Assembly: GCA_037969175.1 (NCBI GenBank)
Contig: JBBKWX010000142.1
Coordinates: 1 to 41,510, forward strand
Length of the DNA: 41,510 nucleotides
Direction: 5' to 3'
Source: JBBKWX01 sp037969175
GTDB lineage: Bacteria; Bacteroidota; Bacteroidia; AKYH767-A; JBBKVM01
In this document: positions 7,688 through 17,137 of the stretch, one piece after another
How the letters are laid out: each line of letters starts with the position of its first letter
Position numbering within the stretch: the first letter of the stretch is position 1
Notes under the pieces: model-generated
The model's database searches: none
What the model was told of the DNA's origin: nothing
What the model saw: only the letters and a program-made list of their open reading frames with translations
Translations under genes and position numbers: made by a program

Positions 7688-8827
7688 TTAGATTTTTATT
7701 TTGCTGTTTTCTATTACCTCATTGTAATAATTCTCATACATGGGTAAGATATTTTGTATGTCGAATAATTTTGCTCTGGCCAAGGCATTACTTTTAAATT
7801 GCATTAACTGAGATTCATCAGATAAAAGATCAATAGCATGTTTTGCCATGCTCTCGGTATCTCCAACATCACTCATAAAACCGGTTTCACCATGGATATT
7901 CAATTCAGGAATTCCACCTACATTCGTGGAAATTACCGGTACCTGACAAGCCATTGCTTCAAGTGCGGCAAGACCGAAACTTTCCGATTCAGATGGAAGA
8001 ATAAAAAGATCTGACACAGATAATACTTCCTCAATTGCTTCTTGTTTACCCAGAAAACGGATATCATCACAAACTCCCGATTCACGGCAAAGTTGCTCGA
8101 TGATGCTACGTTCGGGACCATCCCCAACCAATAAAAGTTTGGCAGGAATATGTGCTCTGACGGTAGTAAATATTTTTACTACATCTTCGACCCGTTTCAC
8201 TTTTCGGAAATTCGAAGTATGGATCAATATTTTTTCACCGTTAGGGGCAATTGCTTTTCTAAAATGATCTTTGGGTTGTTTAGCAAATCTTTCAAGATCA
8301 ATGAAATTTGGAATTACTTCGATAGGTCTCTTGATCTTAAAATGCTCCAGTGTTTCTTTTCTTAATGAATCTGAAACAGCTGTTACACCATCGCTTTGAT
8401 TGATCGCAAACGTAACTACCGGGACATAACTCAGATCTTTTCCAACCAGTGTAATATCTGTACCGTGTAGGGTTGTTATGAAAGGAATATATATTCCATG
8501 TTCAATAAGGATCTGCCGGGCCATGAATGCAACGGAGGCATGAGGGATGGCATAATGTACATGCAAAATATCAAGCTTCTCATACAATGCCACATCAACC
8601 AATTTGCTGGCAAGAGCTGATTCATATGGAGCGTATTCAAAAAGCGGATATTCAGAAACTGAAACTTCGTGGTAAGAAATATTTTCAGAAAAAAAATCGA
8701 GACGTACCGGCTGACTGTAGGTGATGAAATGTACTTTATGCCCTTTTTCAGCAAGTGCTTTTCCTAATTCTGTAGCCACTACTCCACTCCCACCAAATGT
8801 TGGGTAACAAACAATACCAATATTCAT
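7688..8827 (-). CDS. bshA: N-acetyl-alpha-D-glucosaminyl L-malate synthase
   Basis: A 379-residue GT4-family glycosyltransferase. The N-terminal MNIGIVCYPTFGGSGVVATE and the segment HVHYAIPHA are characteristic of BshA, which joins UDP-GlcNAc to L-malate in the first step of bacillithiol synthesis. The second Rossmann domain has LLVGDGPERS and the donor-binding ESESFGLAALEAMA. The length is typical. It lies 45 bases downstream of the GH3/beta-lactamase fusion on the same strand and is probably cotranscribed. No bshB or bshC is in the window, which is common because bsh genes are scattered in Bacteroidota. An imported general glycosyltransferase role is unlikely given the specific motifs. Confidence 0.9.
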   Translation of the reverse strand: MNIGIVCYPTFGGSGVVATELGKALAEKGHKVHFITYSQPVRLDFFSENISYHEVSVSEYPLFEYAPYESALASKLVDVALYEKLDILHVHYAIPHASVAFMARQILIEHGIYIPFITTLHGTDITLVGKDLSYVPVVTFAINQSDGVTAVSDSLRKETLEHFKIKRPIEVIPNFIDLERFAKQPKDHFRKAIAPNGEKILIHTSNFRKVKRVEDVVKIFTTVRAHIPAKLLLVGDGPERSIIEQLCRESGVCDDIRFLGKQEAIEEVLSVSDLFILPSESESFGLAALEAMACQVPVISTNVGGIPELNIHGETGFMSDVGDTESMAKHAIDLLSDESQLMQFKSNALARAKLFDIQNILPMYENYYNEVIENSKIKI

Positions 8828-8872
8828 AATTGAAAAATAAGAATTGTAAAGTTAATGAAAAGGATCAAAGCG

Positions 8873-11869
8873 TTATTGAACTTCTATTTCATTGCGGTAC
8901 ATGCCGTATTCAACCAATACTTCGTAGATCGCCTGCTGAATATCCGTTCTGATATTCATTGTTGCGAGTTTATTTACACCTGCATCCGGATACACTCTAT
9001 TTGAAAGAAAAACAAAAACGAGCCCATTATCCGGATCTGCCCAAGTACAGGTTCCGGTAAATCCGGTATGTCCGAAAGTTGAAGGCGGTGCATTACGTGC
9101 GGTTGGTCCATTCTTGGAGATATCAGGTTCGGGTTTATCAAAGATCAATCCTCTGCGATTTTTTGAAGTATTATGTTGAGCTTTTGTAAACAGATCGATT
9201 GTACTTGGTTTTAGGAATTTTTCCTCTCCATAAGTTCCACCATTCATCAACATTTGCATGATCACAGCAAGATCCCAGGCATCTGAAAATAAACCTGCAT
9301 GTCCGCTAACCCCACCCAGCATTGCCGAAGCCGGATCATGTACATAACCCCTCAACAGTTGGCCTCTGAATTTAGTATCATTCTCAGTTGGGATAATTCT
9401 ATCCAAAGGAAACCTTGAAAGTGGTAAGTATCCCATAGTAGTTAATCCTAATGGGGCATAGAATTTTTCGGAAGCAAGATCATCTAGTTTATGACAAGAT
9501 TTCTCTTCTATGATCCTTTGCATGATCAGCATACCCAGATCTGAATACACCATCGTGCCGGACTGGGTAACAGGTGAATCTTTTATTACATCCCAGATCT
9601 TTTCCGCATAAGCTGTTTGGAGATATACACTATCAGCTACTTTTATTCCAAATCCTTCAGTAGGTTCTCTTCTGTATAATACAGGATCCAATCCTCCATT
9701 TTTTAAGGTTTCTGAATAAAATGGAATCCAGGCTTTAAGTCCGGCTGAATGAGAAAGCAGCTCCTGAATTTCTATATCCTTTTTATTTGTCTTTTTAAAT
9801 TCCGGCAGATAACGATAGATCTTTTTATCCAGATCGATCTTATCTTCCTCTACCATTTTCATTGTAAGCAATGCTGTTGATGCTATTTTAGTTATTGATG
9901 CAATGTCGTACAGATCGGTGGTCTTAACGGTGATCTTAGATTCATAGGTAGTGTTTCCATAGGCTTTATTCCAGATCACCTTTCCATCTTTTGCAATCAG
10001 GATCTGACAGCCCGGCATTGCTCCGGCTTTGATTCCTTTTGCTACCAGATTATCAATTTTCGCAAAGGATGCAGTAGGTAATCCAATTTCCTCGGGCATT
10101 GAAATAGCAAGACGTGAACCTCCATTCATTATTAATCCGGCATAGATCGGGTAATTTTTATTTATAGTGACCGGCAATTTTCCGTTGACCGGTATAGCGC
10201 CGAATAAGGCCTGTGCTGCTTCTTGTTGTGGAATATCGGTATCCTCATATGCAAGCATCACTGCTTTTACTCCCGTTCCAATATTCAGTTTATCTATGGT
10301 GTAAGGATTTCCGAAAACAACCAGGATCACATTTGTTTTTTCCTGTATTCTTCGGATCAATTTATTTGTTTGATCTGATATTCCAAAGTTCCGATCGGGT
10401 CTGGTTGTGGTATTATGAATGCTTATGATTACATTTTCATATTCTGATAAAAAGTTAGCTAAGGAGTCAGCTAATTTTTCTTCTATAACTGAAGGAACGG
10501 CCCAGTTACTAACCGGAGCATACATTCCCAAAGTCTTTTGAAATAAATTATCCTTTTTGTCATTGATAACCAGAGAAGCCATCCTGTTTTTCTCCAGATC
10601 TTTGAAAGGAAGAATTTCAGATGAATTCTTTAACAAAGTCAGCGAAGAGCGGAATAATTTTGTATTCAACCATTGCGCAACTGTTGGATTCAAATCTTCA
10701 TAAAGATTATTGAGATCAATGGGAGTATACTTGTCCAGACCTTGCCATGCTTTGGCCATCAATATTTTTCTTACTCTGGCTTCAATTTGTGTCAATGTGA
10801 TCTCATTTCTTTCTATCGCTTTTTCAATTTCATCAATTGCCTTTGGTACATTTTCAGGAAACAACAAAACGTCATTGCCTGCCAGCAAAGCTTTTACATC
10901 TACAATTCCCGGAGCAAAATATGAACTTACACCTTTCATATTTAATGCATCGGTAAAGATCAAACCCTGAAAACCCAATTCCGTTTTCAACATATCAGTT
11001 ACGATAATAGATGACAAGGTTGAAGCAGTATTTGGAGTAGAATCAATCTTGGGAATATACAGATGTGCTACCATCATACTGCCAAGTCCATTATCGATGA
11101 GATGTTTGAAAGGGAATAGTTCAAGAGAATCCAGTCTGGCTTTGGAAGTATTTATAACCGGCAATGCTTTATGACTATCCGTATCTGTATCTCCATGACC
11201 CGGAAAATGTTTTGCATTAGCCATCACTCCATTGTCCTGCATTCCCTTCATATAGTACAAGGTCTTGCGGGCTACATCATGTTTATTTTCTCCAAATGAA
11301 CGAGAAAGGATTACCGGATTTTTGGAGTTGTTGTTGATATCGGCAACAGGAGCAAGATTGACATGAATTCCCAATCGTTTGCATTGGCGTGCAATCTCAG
11401 CACCCATTTCATAGATGATCTTTTCATCACTTATCGCGCCCAGAGTCATTTGTCTTGGAAAACGAATTGTAGAATCAAGACGCATTGCCAACCCCCATTC
11501 TCCATCGATGGAGATCATCAGAGGAACTTTAGATATGCTTTGATAATAATTTGTTTGAATAGCCTGACGGACAGGTCCTCCCTGGAAAAATATGAGCCCA
11601 CCGATATGTTGATCTTTGATCAACATGGTTATCGTATCTACATGTGATTGTGTTTTGTTACTATATGCAGCAACCATGAAAAGCTGCCCGATCTTTTGCC
11701 TTGAAGTCATTGTACCCAATACAGAATCAGCCCAAACAGAATTTGTACTTTCTAAGAAAGGGGGAAGCTGTCTGGGTCCATTTTCTGTACCTGGAGTTTG
11801 ATCCGGTTTTAATAAAAGCAACAGAAATAAAACCAGTGATAATGGGAATATGAATTGTTTTTTGATCAT
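8873..11869 (-). CDS. Glycoside hydrolase family 3 / serine beta-lactamase-like fusion
   Basis: A 998-residue exported fusion. Residues 1-~20 are a signal peptide or anchor. Residues ~45-390 are a GH3 beta-N-acetylhexosaminidase domain of NagZ type, with KHFPGHG at 220-226 and the nucleophile Asp307 in FTDALNM. Residues ~400-590 are a GH3 C-terminal-like domain. Residues ~600-998 are a class C beta-lactamase/penicillin-binding fold with SxxK (SITK, 658-661), YxD (YSD, 775-777; YxN is usual) and HTG (934-936). A role in trimming or recycling peptidoglycan is a reasonable inference, with the C-terminal half possibly a D-Ala peptidase or esterase. ATG at 11869 is used; one codon upstream a TTG is also in frame. 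It is followed by bshA. Confidence 0.9.
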   Translation of the reverse strand: MIKKQFIFPLSLVLFLLLLLKPDQTPGTENGPRQLPPFLESTNSVWADSVLGTMTSRQKIGQLFMVAAYSNKTQSHVDTITMLIKDQHIGGLIFFQGGPVRQAIQTNYYQSISKVPLMISIDGEWGLAMRLDSTIRFPRQMTLGAISDEKIIYEMGAEIARQCKRLGIHVNLAPVADINNNSKNPVILSRSFGENKHDVARKTLYYMKGMQDNGVMANAKHFPGHGDTDTDSHKALPVINTSKARLDSLELFPFKHLIDNGLGSMMVAHLYIPKIDSTPNTASTLSSIIVTDMLKTELGFQGLIFTDALNMKGVSSYFAPGIVDVKALLAGNDVLLFPENVPKAIDEIEKAIERNEITLTQIEARVRKILMAKAWQGLDKYTPIDLNNLYEDLNPTVAQWLNTKLFRSSLTLLKNSSEILPFKDLEKNRMASLVINDKKDNLFQKTLGMYAPVSNWAVPSVIEEKLADSLANFLSEYENVIISIHNTTTRPDRNFGISDQTNKLIRRIQEKTNVILVVFGNPYTIDKLNIGTGVKAVMLAYEDTDIPQQEAAQALFGAIPVNGKLPVTINKNYPIYAGLIMNGGSRLAISMPEEIGLPTASFAKIDNLVAKGIKAGAMPGCQILIAKDGKVIWNKAYGNTTYESKITVKTTDLYDIASITKIASTALLTMKMVEEDKIDLDKKIYRYLPEFKKTNKKDIEIQELLSHSAGLKAWIPFYSETLKNGGLDPVLYRREPTEGFGIKVADSVYLQTAYAEKIWDVIKDSPVTQSGTMVYSDLGMLIMQRIIEEKSCHKLDDLASEKFYAPLGLTTMGYLPLSRFPLDRIIPTENDTKFRGQLLRGYVHDPASAMLGGVSGHAGLFSDAWDLAVIMQMLMNGGTYGEEKFLKPSTIDLFTKAQHNTSKNRRGLIFDKPEPDISKNGPTARNAPPSTFGHTGFTGTCTWADPDNGLVFVFLSNRVYPDAGVNKLATMNIRTDIQQAIYEVLVEYGMYRNEIEVQ

Positions 11870-12031
11870 CAAAATAAATACGTTTTCAACATTCTTCGAT
11901 TCTGCTAAAAGTACCCTTAAATAGTTCTTTAAAAATCACAATCTGAAAGAGTTTTACACTTAGGATTGTGGATAGGGGAACAACGCTGCAACAAGCATGG
12001 GTATTTTGTAGGTGAATAATATAAATTAAGG

Positions 12032-12039
12032 TAAATTTG
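12032..12039 (+). promoter_or_regulatory. -7 promoter element of the mutL operon
   Basis: TAAATTTG matches TAnnTTTG and ends 4 bases before the ATG at 12044, so the mRNA is probably leaderless or nearly so. A TTTG at 12005-12008 is 23 bases away, longer than the usual ~19. Confidence 0.5.
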
Positions 12040-12043
12040 CGTG

Positions 12044-12337
12044 ATGGCCTTACCGAAATTACCTTCATTATTCAAAACCCCTAAGCATAAGCAGTTTGAG
12101 CTAAAAACACGCTATTACAATGCTGAAAAAGCGGAGTTGGATGAGCGTATTTCAAAGATCAAAAAGGAAATTTTATCCGAAGGTGCTGTAGTGGATGCGG
12201 ATCGTCAGGCAAGACTGAAAGAAGCATTTGGAAGAAAACGGGAGCGTATGCAGTTTGGGCACAGCGGCAAGATCAATTATAGATTTATTCTCATTTTGCT
12301 GAGTTTACTGGCATTAAGCTATTATATTTTACGTTAG
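12044..12337 (+). CDS. Small tail-anchored hypothetical protein upstream of mutL
   Basis: A 97-residue protein: basic, Pro-containing N-terminus (MALPKLPSLFKTPKHK), a charged helical middle likely to form a coiled coil (residues ~25-75), and one C-terminal membrane helix (RFILILLSLLALSYYIL). It is therefore a cytoplasmic protein anchored by its tail. The function is unknown. It precedes mutL by 6 bases and is surely cotranscribed. A GTG at 12041 is also in frame, but ATG at 12044 is preferred. Codon use and position make it a real gene rather than a shadow. Confidence 0.75.
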   Translation: MALPKLPSLFKTPKHKQFELKTRYYNAEKAELDERISKIKKEILSEGAVVDADRQARLKEAFGRKRERMQFGHSGKINYRFILILLSLLALSYYILR

Positions 12338-12343
12338 AGTCTT

Positions 12344-14149
12344 ATGCCGGATATCATACACTTACTTCCTGAAACGGTATCGAATCAGATTGCTGCCGGA
12401 GAGGTCATTCAAAGGCCTGCTTCTGCCGTAAAAGAATTATTGGAAAATGCCATTGATGCCGGTGCTACTGAGGTCAGTCTGATCCTTAAAGATGCAGGAA
12501 GAACCTTATTACAGGTTGTTGACAATGGTTCAGGCATGAGCCCAACGGATGCCAGAATGTGTTTTGAGCGTCATGCTACTTCAAAAATAAAGTCAGCTGA
12601 TGAGTTATTTTGTATTCGTACAAAAGGTTTCAGAGGAGAAGCAATGGCATCTATCGCATCTATTGCACATGTTGAAATGAAGACCCGTTTACATGGCGAA
12701 CCGCTTGCAACCAATATAGAAATTGAAGGTGGCAAGATCATCCGCCAAGAGAATTGTGCAGCTTCTGAAGGAAGCAGTATTTCTGTAAAACATTTATTTT
12801 TTAATGTTCCTGCCAGAAGAAATTTCCTGAAATCTAATCCTGTTGAACTGAGGCATGTGGTTGATGAATTTCATCGCATAGCTTTGGCGCATCCGGGAGT
12901 TGCATTCAATTTCAATCATAATGGATCTGAAATGTTCAGATTGGCTCCGGGACATCTTAGACAACGTCTGGTTTCATTATTCGGAAAAAATTTCAACGAA
13001 AAATTAGTTCCTGTAGAAGAAGAAACCAGCATATTGAATTTGACAGGTTTTATCTGCAAACCTGAGTTTGCAAAGAAGACAAGAGGAGAACAATTTTTCT
13101 TTGTCAATAACCGCTATATACGCGACGGGTATTTGCATCATGCTGTGGTGAATGCGTATGAAGGATTATTACCTCCGGGTACACATCCCTCCTACTTTCT
13201 GTTCATAGAAATAGACCCTTCGCACATCGATGTAAATATTCATCCCACAAAAACTGAGATCAAATTTGATGATGACCGGTCTGTGTATGCTATATTAAGA
13301 TCGGCTGTCAAGCGATCATTAGGACAGTATAGCATTAGTCCCAGTTTGGATTTTGATCAGGAACAAAGTGTTAATGTACCTTTGATGCCCAAAGGTTATA
13401 TCCCGCCGACACCCAAGATCAACGTGGATCCAACCTATAATCCTTTCAGGGAAGAGAAACCTTATAAGCCTATCCAAACCCGAAATTGGGAAACGTTGAT
13501 GGCAGGTTTGGAATCTACTCCGGTTCGAAATGAAACTGTTCCTTCACTTATAGAACAGGAAGACGATGAAATGGAGTTCAGAGATCAACCAAATACGTTC
13601 CAGATCCTGGGGAAATTTATTGTTACTCCTGTAAAATCCGGATTAATGATAATTGATCAATGTCTGGCACATGAGCGGATCTTATATGAGAAATTCAGAC
13701 ATGCATTGGAGCAGGGACAAGCAGTTTCTCAACAACAATTATTTCCAAAAACCATAGAACTTTCTGCATCTGAGTCTATCGTGGTCTTAGAGATAATGGA
13801 AGATCTTCAGCATATGGGAATTGATATCCGTGAATTTGGAAAGAACTCTTTTGTCATTCAAGGTATGCCGGTAGAACTTGCACAGAAAGATGAGAAAGAA
13901 GTATTGGAAGAACTGATCGAGGCGTTCACTATGAGTGGTCAAGCAAATAAAGGCCAGCGTACTGAACATTTGGCTCGTGCCATGGCCGTCAGTTCGAGCA
14001 TAAAATCCGGAAGAAATCTTGATCAGCTGGAAATGAGAAAGCTGGTCAATGAATTATTTGCTTGTCAGGATCCTTACCATTCACCCGGTGGTAAAACGAT
14101 CCTGAATATTATGGATAAAACAGAGATCATGTCCAGACTTGGACAATAA
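12344..14149 (+). CDS. mutL: DNA mismatch repair protein MutL
   Basis: A 601-residue MutL. The N-terminal GHKL ATPase has NQIAAGEVIQRPASAVKELL, ENAIDAGA, DNGSGM and RTKGFRGEA, followed by the S5-like transducer domain to ~330, a Pro-rich linker (~345-410) and the dimerisation domain. MutL links MutS mismatch recognition to strand removal. In endonuclease-type MutL the dimerisation domain carries DQHAxxExxxxE. Here residues 438-449 read DQCLAHERILYE, so the Asp and both Glu remain but the His is Cys. A second metal-site-like segment, FACQDPYHSPGGKT, lies near the C-terminus. Nicking activity is therefore possible but uncertain. The gene sits between a tail-anchored small protein and two rhomboids. 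Confidence 0.95.
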   Translation: MPDIIHLLPETVSNQIAAGEVIQRPASAVKELLENAIDAGATEVSLILKDAGRTLLQVVDNGSGMSPTDARMCFERHATSKIKSADELFCIRTKGFRGEAMASIASIAHVEMKTRLHGEPLATNIEIEGGKIIRQENCAASEGSSISVKHLFFNVPARRNFLKSNPVELRHVVDEFHRIALAHPGVAFNFNHNGSEMFRLAPGHLRQRLVSLFGKNFNEKLVPVEEETSILNLTGFICKPEFAKKTRGEQFFFVNNRYIRDGYLHHAVVNAYEGLLPPGTHPSYFLFIEIDPSHIDVNIHPTKTEIKFDDDRSVYAILRSAVKRSLGQYSISPSLDFDQEQSVNVPLMPKGYIPPTPKINVDPTYNPFREEKPYKPIQTRNWETLMAGLESTPVRNETVPSLIEQEDDEMEFRDQPNTFQILGKFIVTPVKSGLMIIDQCLAHERILYEKFRHALEQGQAVSQQQLFPKTIELSASESIVVLEIMEDLQHMGIDIREFGKNSFVIQGMPVELAQKDEKEVLEELIEAFTMSGQANKGQRTEHLARAMAVSSSIKSGRNLDQLEMRKLVNELFACQDPYHSPGGKTILNIMDKTEIMSRLGQ

Positions 14150-14163
14150 TTGAATATAAATTT

Positions 14164-15006
14164 ATGAGCAGTCAATATCAGCCAAGAAAATTCAATATGC
14201 TACCGGAAGTTGTAAAAAACTTGCTGATCATAAATGGCTTGTTGTTTTTTTCAACCTATGTACTTGCAAATACTTTTGGGATCGATCTGGTGAGGGTCCT
14301 GGGTTTATTTTATCCCGGTTCCGAATTATTCAGACCTTTTCAGGTTATCACACATTTGTTCATGCATGGAAGCATGGGACATATTTTCAGTAATATGTTT
14401 GCGCTTTGGATGTTTGGAAATGTTTTGGAAAATGTATGGGGTGGAAAAAAATTCCTGATGTTTTATATAGTCACCGGTTTAGGTGCAGCTTTGATCCATC
14501 TTGCTGTTATTTCTTACGAGATGAAAAGCATGGAGAATAAAGCAGATGTCTTTTTTAATAATCCGACTGCTGAAGAATTTGGTTTATTCATGAAAAAGAA
14601 TGTTCCATTGGAAGCCTTATCTTCCGGCTATCGCGGACAAGTATTGAGTGTGATTGATGGCTGGCTTGAAACTCCTTCCAGCATGGAATACAAAGCACAG
14701 GCAGTAGAACTGACGAGACAATATTTAGATTTCAGAAAAGATATTCCTACAGTTGGAGCCTCAGGAGCTGTATTCGGGGTTTTACTTGCTTTTGGAATGA
14801 TGTTTCCAAACACGGTCATCTATTTATATTTTGCCATACCTATCAAAGCAAAATATTTTGTGATGCTCTATGGCGCATTGGAGTTGTATCTTGGGTTCTC
14901 AAATAATCCTGTTGATAATGTAGCACACTTTGCGCATCTTGGAGGAATGTTATTTGGCTTTTTCATGATACGCTATTGGGAGAGAAATAAATATCGAAGG
15001 CAGTAA
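14164..15006 (+). CDS. Rhomboid family intramembrane serine protease (1)
   Basis: A 280-residue polytopic membrane protein with the rhomboid catalytic pair: Ser in VGASGAVFG and His in HFAHLGGMLFG, plus the HLFMHGSMGHIFSNM loop that carries the conserved His and Asn of the oxyanion region. A ~70-residue polar insert (about residues 118-190) separates the early helices from the catalytic Ser helix and is unusual for short bacterial rhomboids. Rhomboids cleave membrane helices in the bilayer; the substrate is unknown. It lies 14 bases after mutL and 8 bases before a second rhomboid, so all are probably one transcript. Confidence 0.9.
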   Translation: MSSQYQPRKFNMLPEVVKNLLIINGLLFFSTYVLANTFGIDLVRVLGLFYPGSELFRPFQVITHLFMHGSMGHIFSNMFALWMFGNVLENVWGGKKFLMFYIVTGLGAALIHLAVISYEMKSMENKADVFFNNPTAEEFGLFMKKNVPLEALSSGYRGQVLSVIDGWLETPSSMEYKAQAVELTRQYLDFRKDIPTVGASGAVFGVLLAFGMMFPNTVIYLYFAIPIKAKYFVMLYGALELYLGFSNNPVDNVAHFAHLGGMLFGFFMIRYWERNKYRRQ

Positions 15007-15014
15007 TATAAATC

Positions 15015-15923
15015 ATGACCGGAATGAAAGATGATCTGAAGGCAATGTTTAAAGATGGCAGCAATCTAAATTGGATTGTATTCATCAACCTCAGTGTGTT
15101 CTTATTGATCAAATTGGCTCAAACTCTTTTCTTTCTTTTCAATTCTTCCTCCGCTCCAGTAATGGATCTTGTATTTCAGTTGGCCATTCCTGCCAGCATA
15201 GGCGCATTGATCCATCAGCCCTGGTCTTTGATAACCTATATGTTTACACATGAAGGTTTTTTTCATATCCTATTCAATATGCTTTGGCTGTATTGGATGG
15301 GGAAAATTCTTCTTGAATTTCTGAGTGAAAAGAAATTATTAAGCATTTATATTATGGGAGGATTATCAGGAGCATTTTTCTATATAGCTGCTTTTAATTT
15401 ACTTCCTGTTTTTGCAGATAATCTGACGTTGAGCAGAGCATTAGGTGCTTCTGCCGGAGTGCTGGCAATAGCTTTTGCTGCAGCTACGCTTGCTCCGGGT
15501 TATAAGATCAATCTCTTATTCATTGGTGCAGTTCAATTAAAATATTTGGCAGTTGTAATGTTGATCATAGATATCATAAGCATTCAGAGTTCAAATGCAG
15601 GTGGGCATCTTGCCCATATTGGCGGGGCTATTTATGGATATGCATATATCACATTACTTAGGAAAGGAACAGATCTTGGAAAACCTGTAGAATATATTTT
15701 CACAAAATTATCCGGTCTTTTTAAGAAATCAGGAAAGATGAAGATCATTCATAGAAAAACCAGATCAGATGAAGTTTACAATGCCGACAAGTTACATAAT
15801 CAACAAGTTATTGATCGCATTTTAGATAAGATCGCAGCATCCGGATATGACAGTCTGAATGAGCGGGAGAAAAGTATTTTATTTAACTATAGCAAAAAGG
15901 AAAATACGGACAAGCATCAGTAG
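15015..15923 (+). CDS. Rhomboid family intramembrane serine protease (2)
   Basis: A 302-residue rhomboid with FTHEGFFHILFNMLWL (His/Asn loop), the Ser helix LGASAGVLAIAF and the His helix GGHLAHIGGAIYG. The motif after the catalytic Ser is GASA rather than GASG, a mild variant. Residues ~215-302 form a cytoplasmic basic tail (KKSGKMKIIHRKTRSDE, then a helix with LNEREKSILFNYS, as in the C-terminal DUF6576-like tails of Bacteroidota rhomboids). It overlaps nothing: 8 bases after rhomboid 1 and 3 bases before the next gene, an operon arrangement. Two different rhomboids side by side may have distinct substrates. Confidence 0.88.
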   Translation: MTGMKDDLKAMFKDGSNLNWIVFINLSVFLLIKLAQTLFFLFNSSSAPVMDLVFQLAIPASIGALIHQPWSLITYMFTHEGFFHILFNMLWLYWMGKILLEFLSEKKLLSIYIMGGLSGAFFYIAAFNLLPVFADNLTLSRALGASAGVLAIAFAAATLAPGYKINLLFIGAVQLKYLAVVMLIIDIISIQSSNAGGHLAHIGGAIYGYAYITLLRKGTDLGKPVEYIFTKLSGLFKKSGKMKIIHRKTRSDEVYNADKLHNQQVIDRILDKIAASGYDSLNEREKSILFNYSKKENTDKHQ

Positions 15924-15926
15924 AGT

Positions 15927-17045
15927 ATGTGGAAGAAATTAGGATCATTTAACAAGTTGTTTTTTATACTTAACATTCTCTGCATGTTTGGATTGATCCT
16001 ATCTATCTTCGCAGGATCAGTAAGCCCCATTACGTTTTGGCCACTAACTATTTTTGGATTAGGTTTTTTCTGGCTTTACATATTCAATTTTCTCTTTTTC
16101 GTTTATTGGATAATGATGAGAAAGCGATTATTCATTTTTCCATTAGCTATTTTGATCCTTGGATTTTCTACGCTTTCATCTATCATGCAAATCAAATTTT
16201 TTGGGAGGGAAATGCCCGAAGCAGTTGAAGGAGAAACCCGGTTCAAAGTGATGTCATACAATGTCAGATTGTTTGATCTGTATAACTGGTCATCCAATAT
16301 GGAGACCCGAAAAAAAATATTTGATCTATTAAAAGAAGAATCACCTGACGTACTGTGTATTCAAGAGTTTTATACATCTGACAAGGGGAATTTTCAGAAT
16401 CTGGATACGATAATAAAAGTTCAGCCTGCTAAGAATTATCATGTTGAGATAACCAAAACGATGCGAAAAAATGATCATTGGGGAATCGCAACTTTCACTA
16501 CTTATCCAATAGTTAAAAAGGGCAAACTTGATTTTGGACCAAACACACATAACATTGCTATTTATACCGATGTAAGGATAAACAGAGATACTATCAGGAT
16601 CTTTAATTGTCATTTGCAATCCATCAAATTCAAACCTGAAGATTATAAGGTGATGGAAAATCTGAGTGTAAATAATGAAGAACAGCAATGGGAAGGCACA
16701 TTGAAAATTTTCGGAAAGCTGAAAAAAGCATTTCAAATTAGAGCACGACAGAGTGATATTTTGAAAGAAGCAATGGATGCAAGTCCATACCCGATAATAC
16801 TTTGCGGCGATTTCAATGATACTCCAGCGTCTTATTCATATGCAACTTTAAGCAAAGATCTGACAGATGCATTTGTTAAAAGCGGTTCCGGAATTGGGCA
16901 AAGTTATGCAGGTGCATTTCCATCCTTCCGTATAGATTATATACTGCATGACCAATTTATGCAGAGTGGTTCATTCAGAACACTACGCTTAAATTTATCT
17001 GATCATTATCCTATAATTTGTGAAGTAGGCATTTTGCCGGAGTAG
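15927..17045 (+). CDS. Endonuclease/exonuclease/phosphatase family membrane protein
   Basis: A 372-residue protein with two or three N-terminal membrane helices (residues ~10-95) and an EEP (DNase I-like) domain outside the membrane. Conserved sites appear in order: SYNVRLFD (Asn), LCIQEF (metal-binding Glu), FNCHLQS (His), LCGDFND (Asp/Asn), FRIDYIL (Asp) and SDHYPI (the C-terminal Asp-His pair). The fold serves nucleases, sphingomyelinases and inositol phosphatases. The membrane anchor favours a phosphodiesterase acting on extracytoplasmic lipid or nucleic acid, but the substrate is not known. It is the last gene of the mutL-rhomboid operon. Just after its stop comes a G-rich repeat and a degenerate repeat arm. 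Confidence 0.88.
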   Translation: MWKKLGSFNKLFFILNILCMFGLILSIFAGSVSPITFWPLTIFGLGFFWLYIFNFLFFVYWIMMRKRLFIFPLAILILGFSTLSSIMQIKFFGREMPEAVEGETRFKVMSYNVRLFDLYNWSSNMETRKKIFDLLKEESPDVLCIQEFYTSDKGNFQNLDTIIKVQPAKNYHVEITKTMRKNDHWGIATFTTYPIVKKGKLDFGPNTHNIAIYTDVRINRDTIRIFNCHLQSIKFKPEDYKVMENLSVNNEEQQWEGTLKIFGKLKKAFQIRARQSDILKEAMDASPYPIILCGDFNDTPASYSYATLSKDLTDAFVKSGSGIGQSYAGAFPSFRIDYILHDQFMQSGSFRTLRLNLSDHYPIICEVGILPE

Positions 17046-17050
17046 AGATT

Positions 17051-17082
17051 GGAGTTGGGGTTGGAGTCTGGGTTGGGGTTTG
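17051..17082. repeat. G-rich tandem tract
   Basis: Repeated GGAGTTGGGGTT-type units give G runs of 2, 4, 2, 3 and 4 within 32 bases on the plus strand. They lie immediately after the stop codon at 17045. G-quadruplex formation is possible in DNA or RNA. The region is non-coding. Confidence 0.5.
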
Positions 17083-17137
17083 AATTCTTTTTTCACCATA
17101 GAGGCATGGAAACACGGATTAACTTGGAGGAAAAATA

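Noticed and set aside
11886..12068. 60-codon minus ORF upstream of the GH3 fusion
   Set aside because: It overlaps the promoter and start of the mutL operon, has no family resemblance and reads like non-coding DNA.
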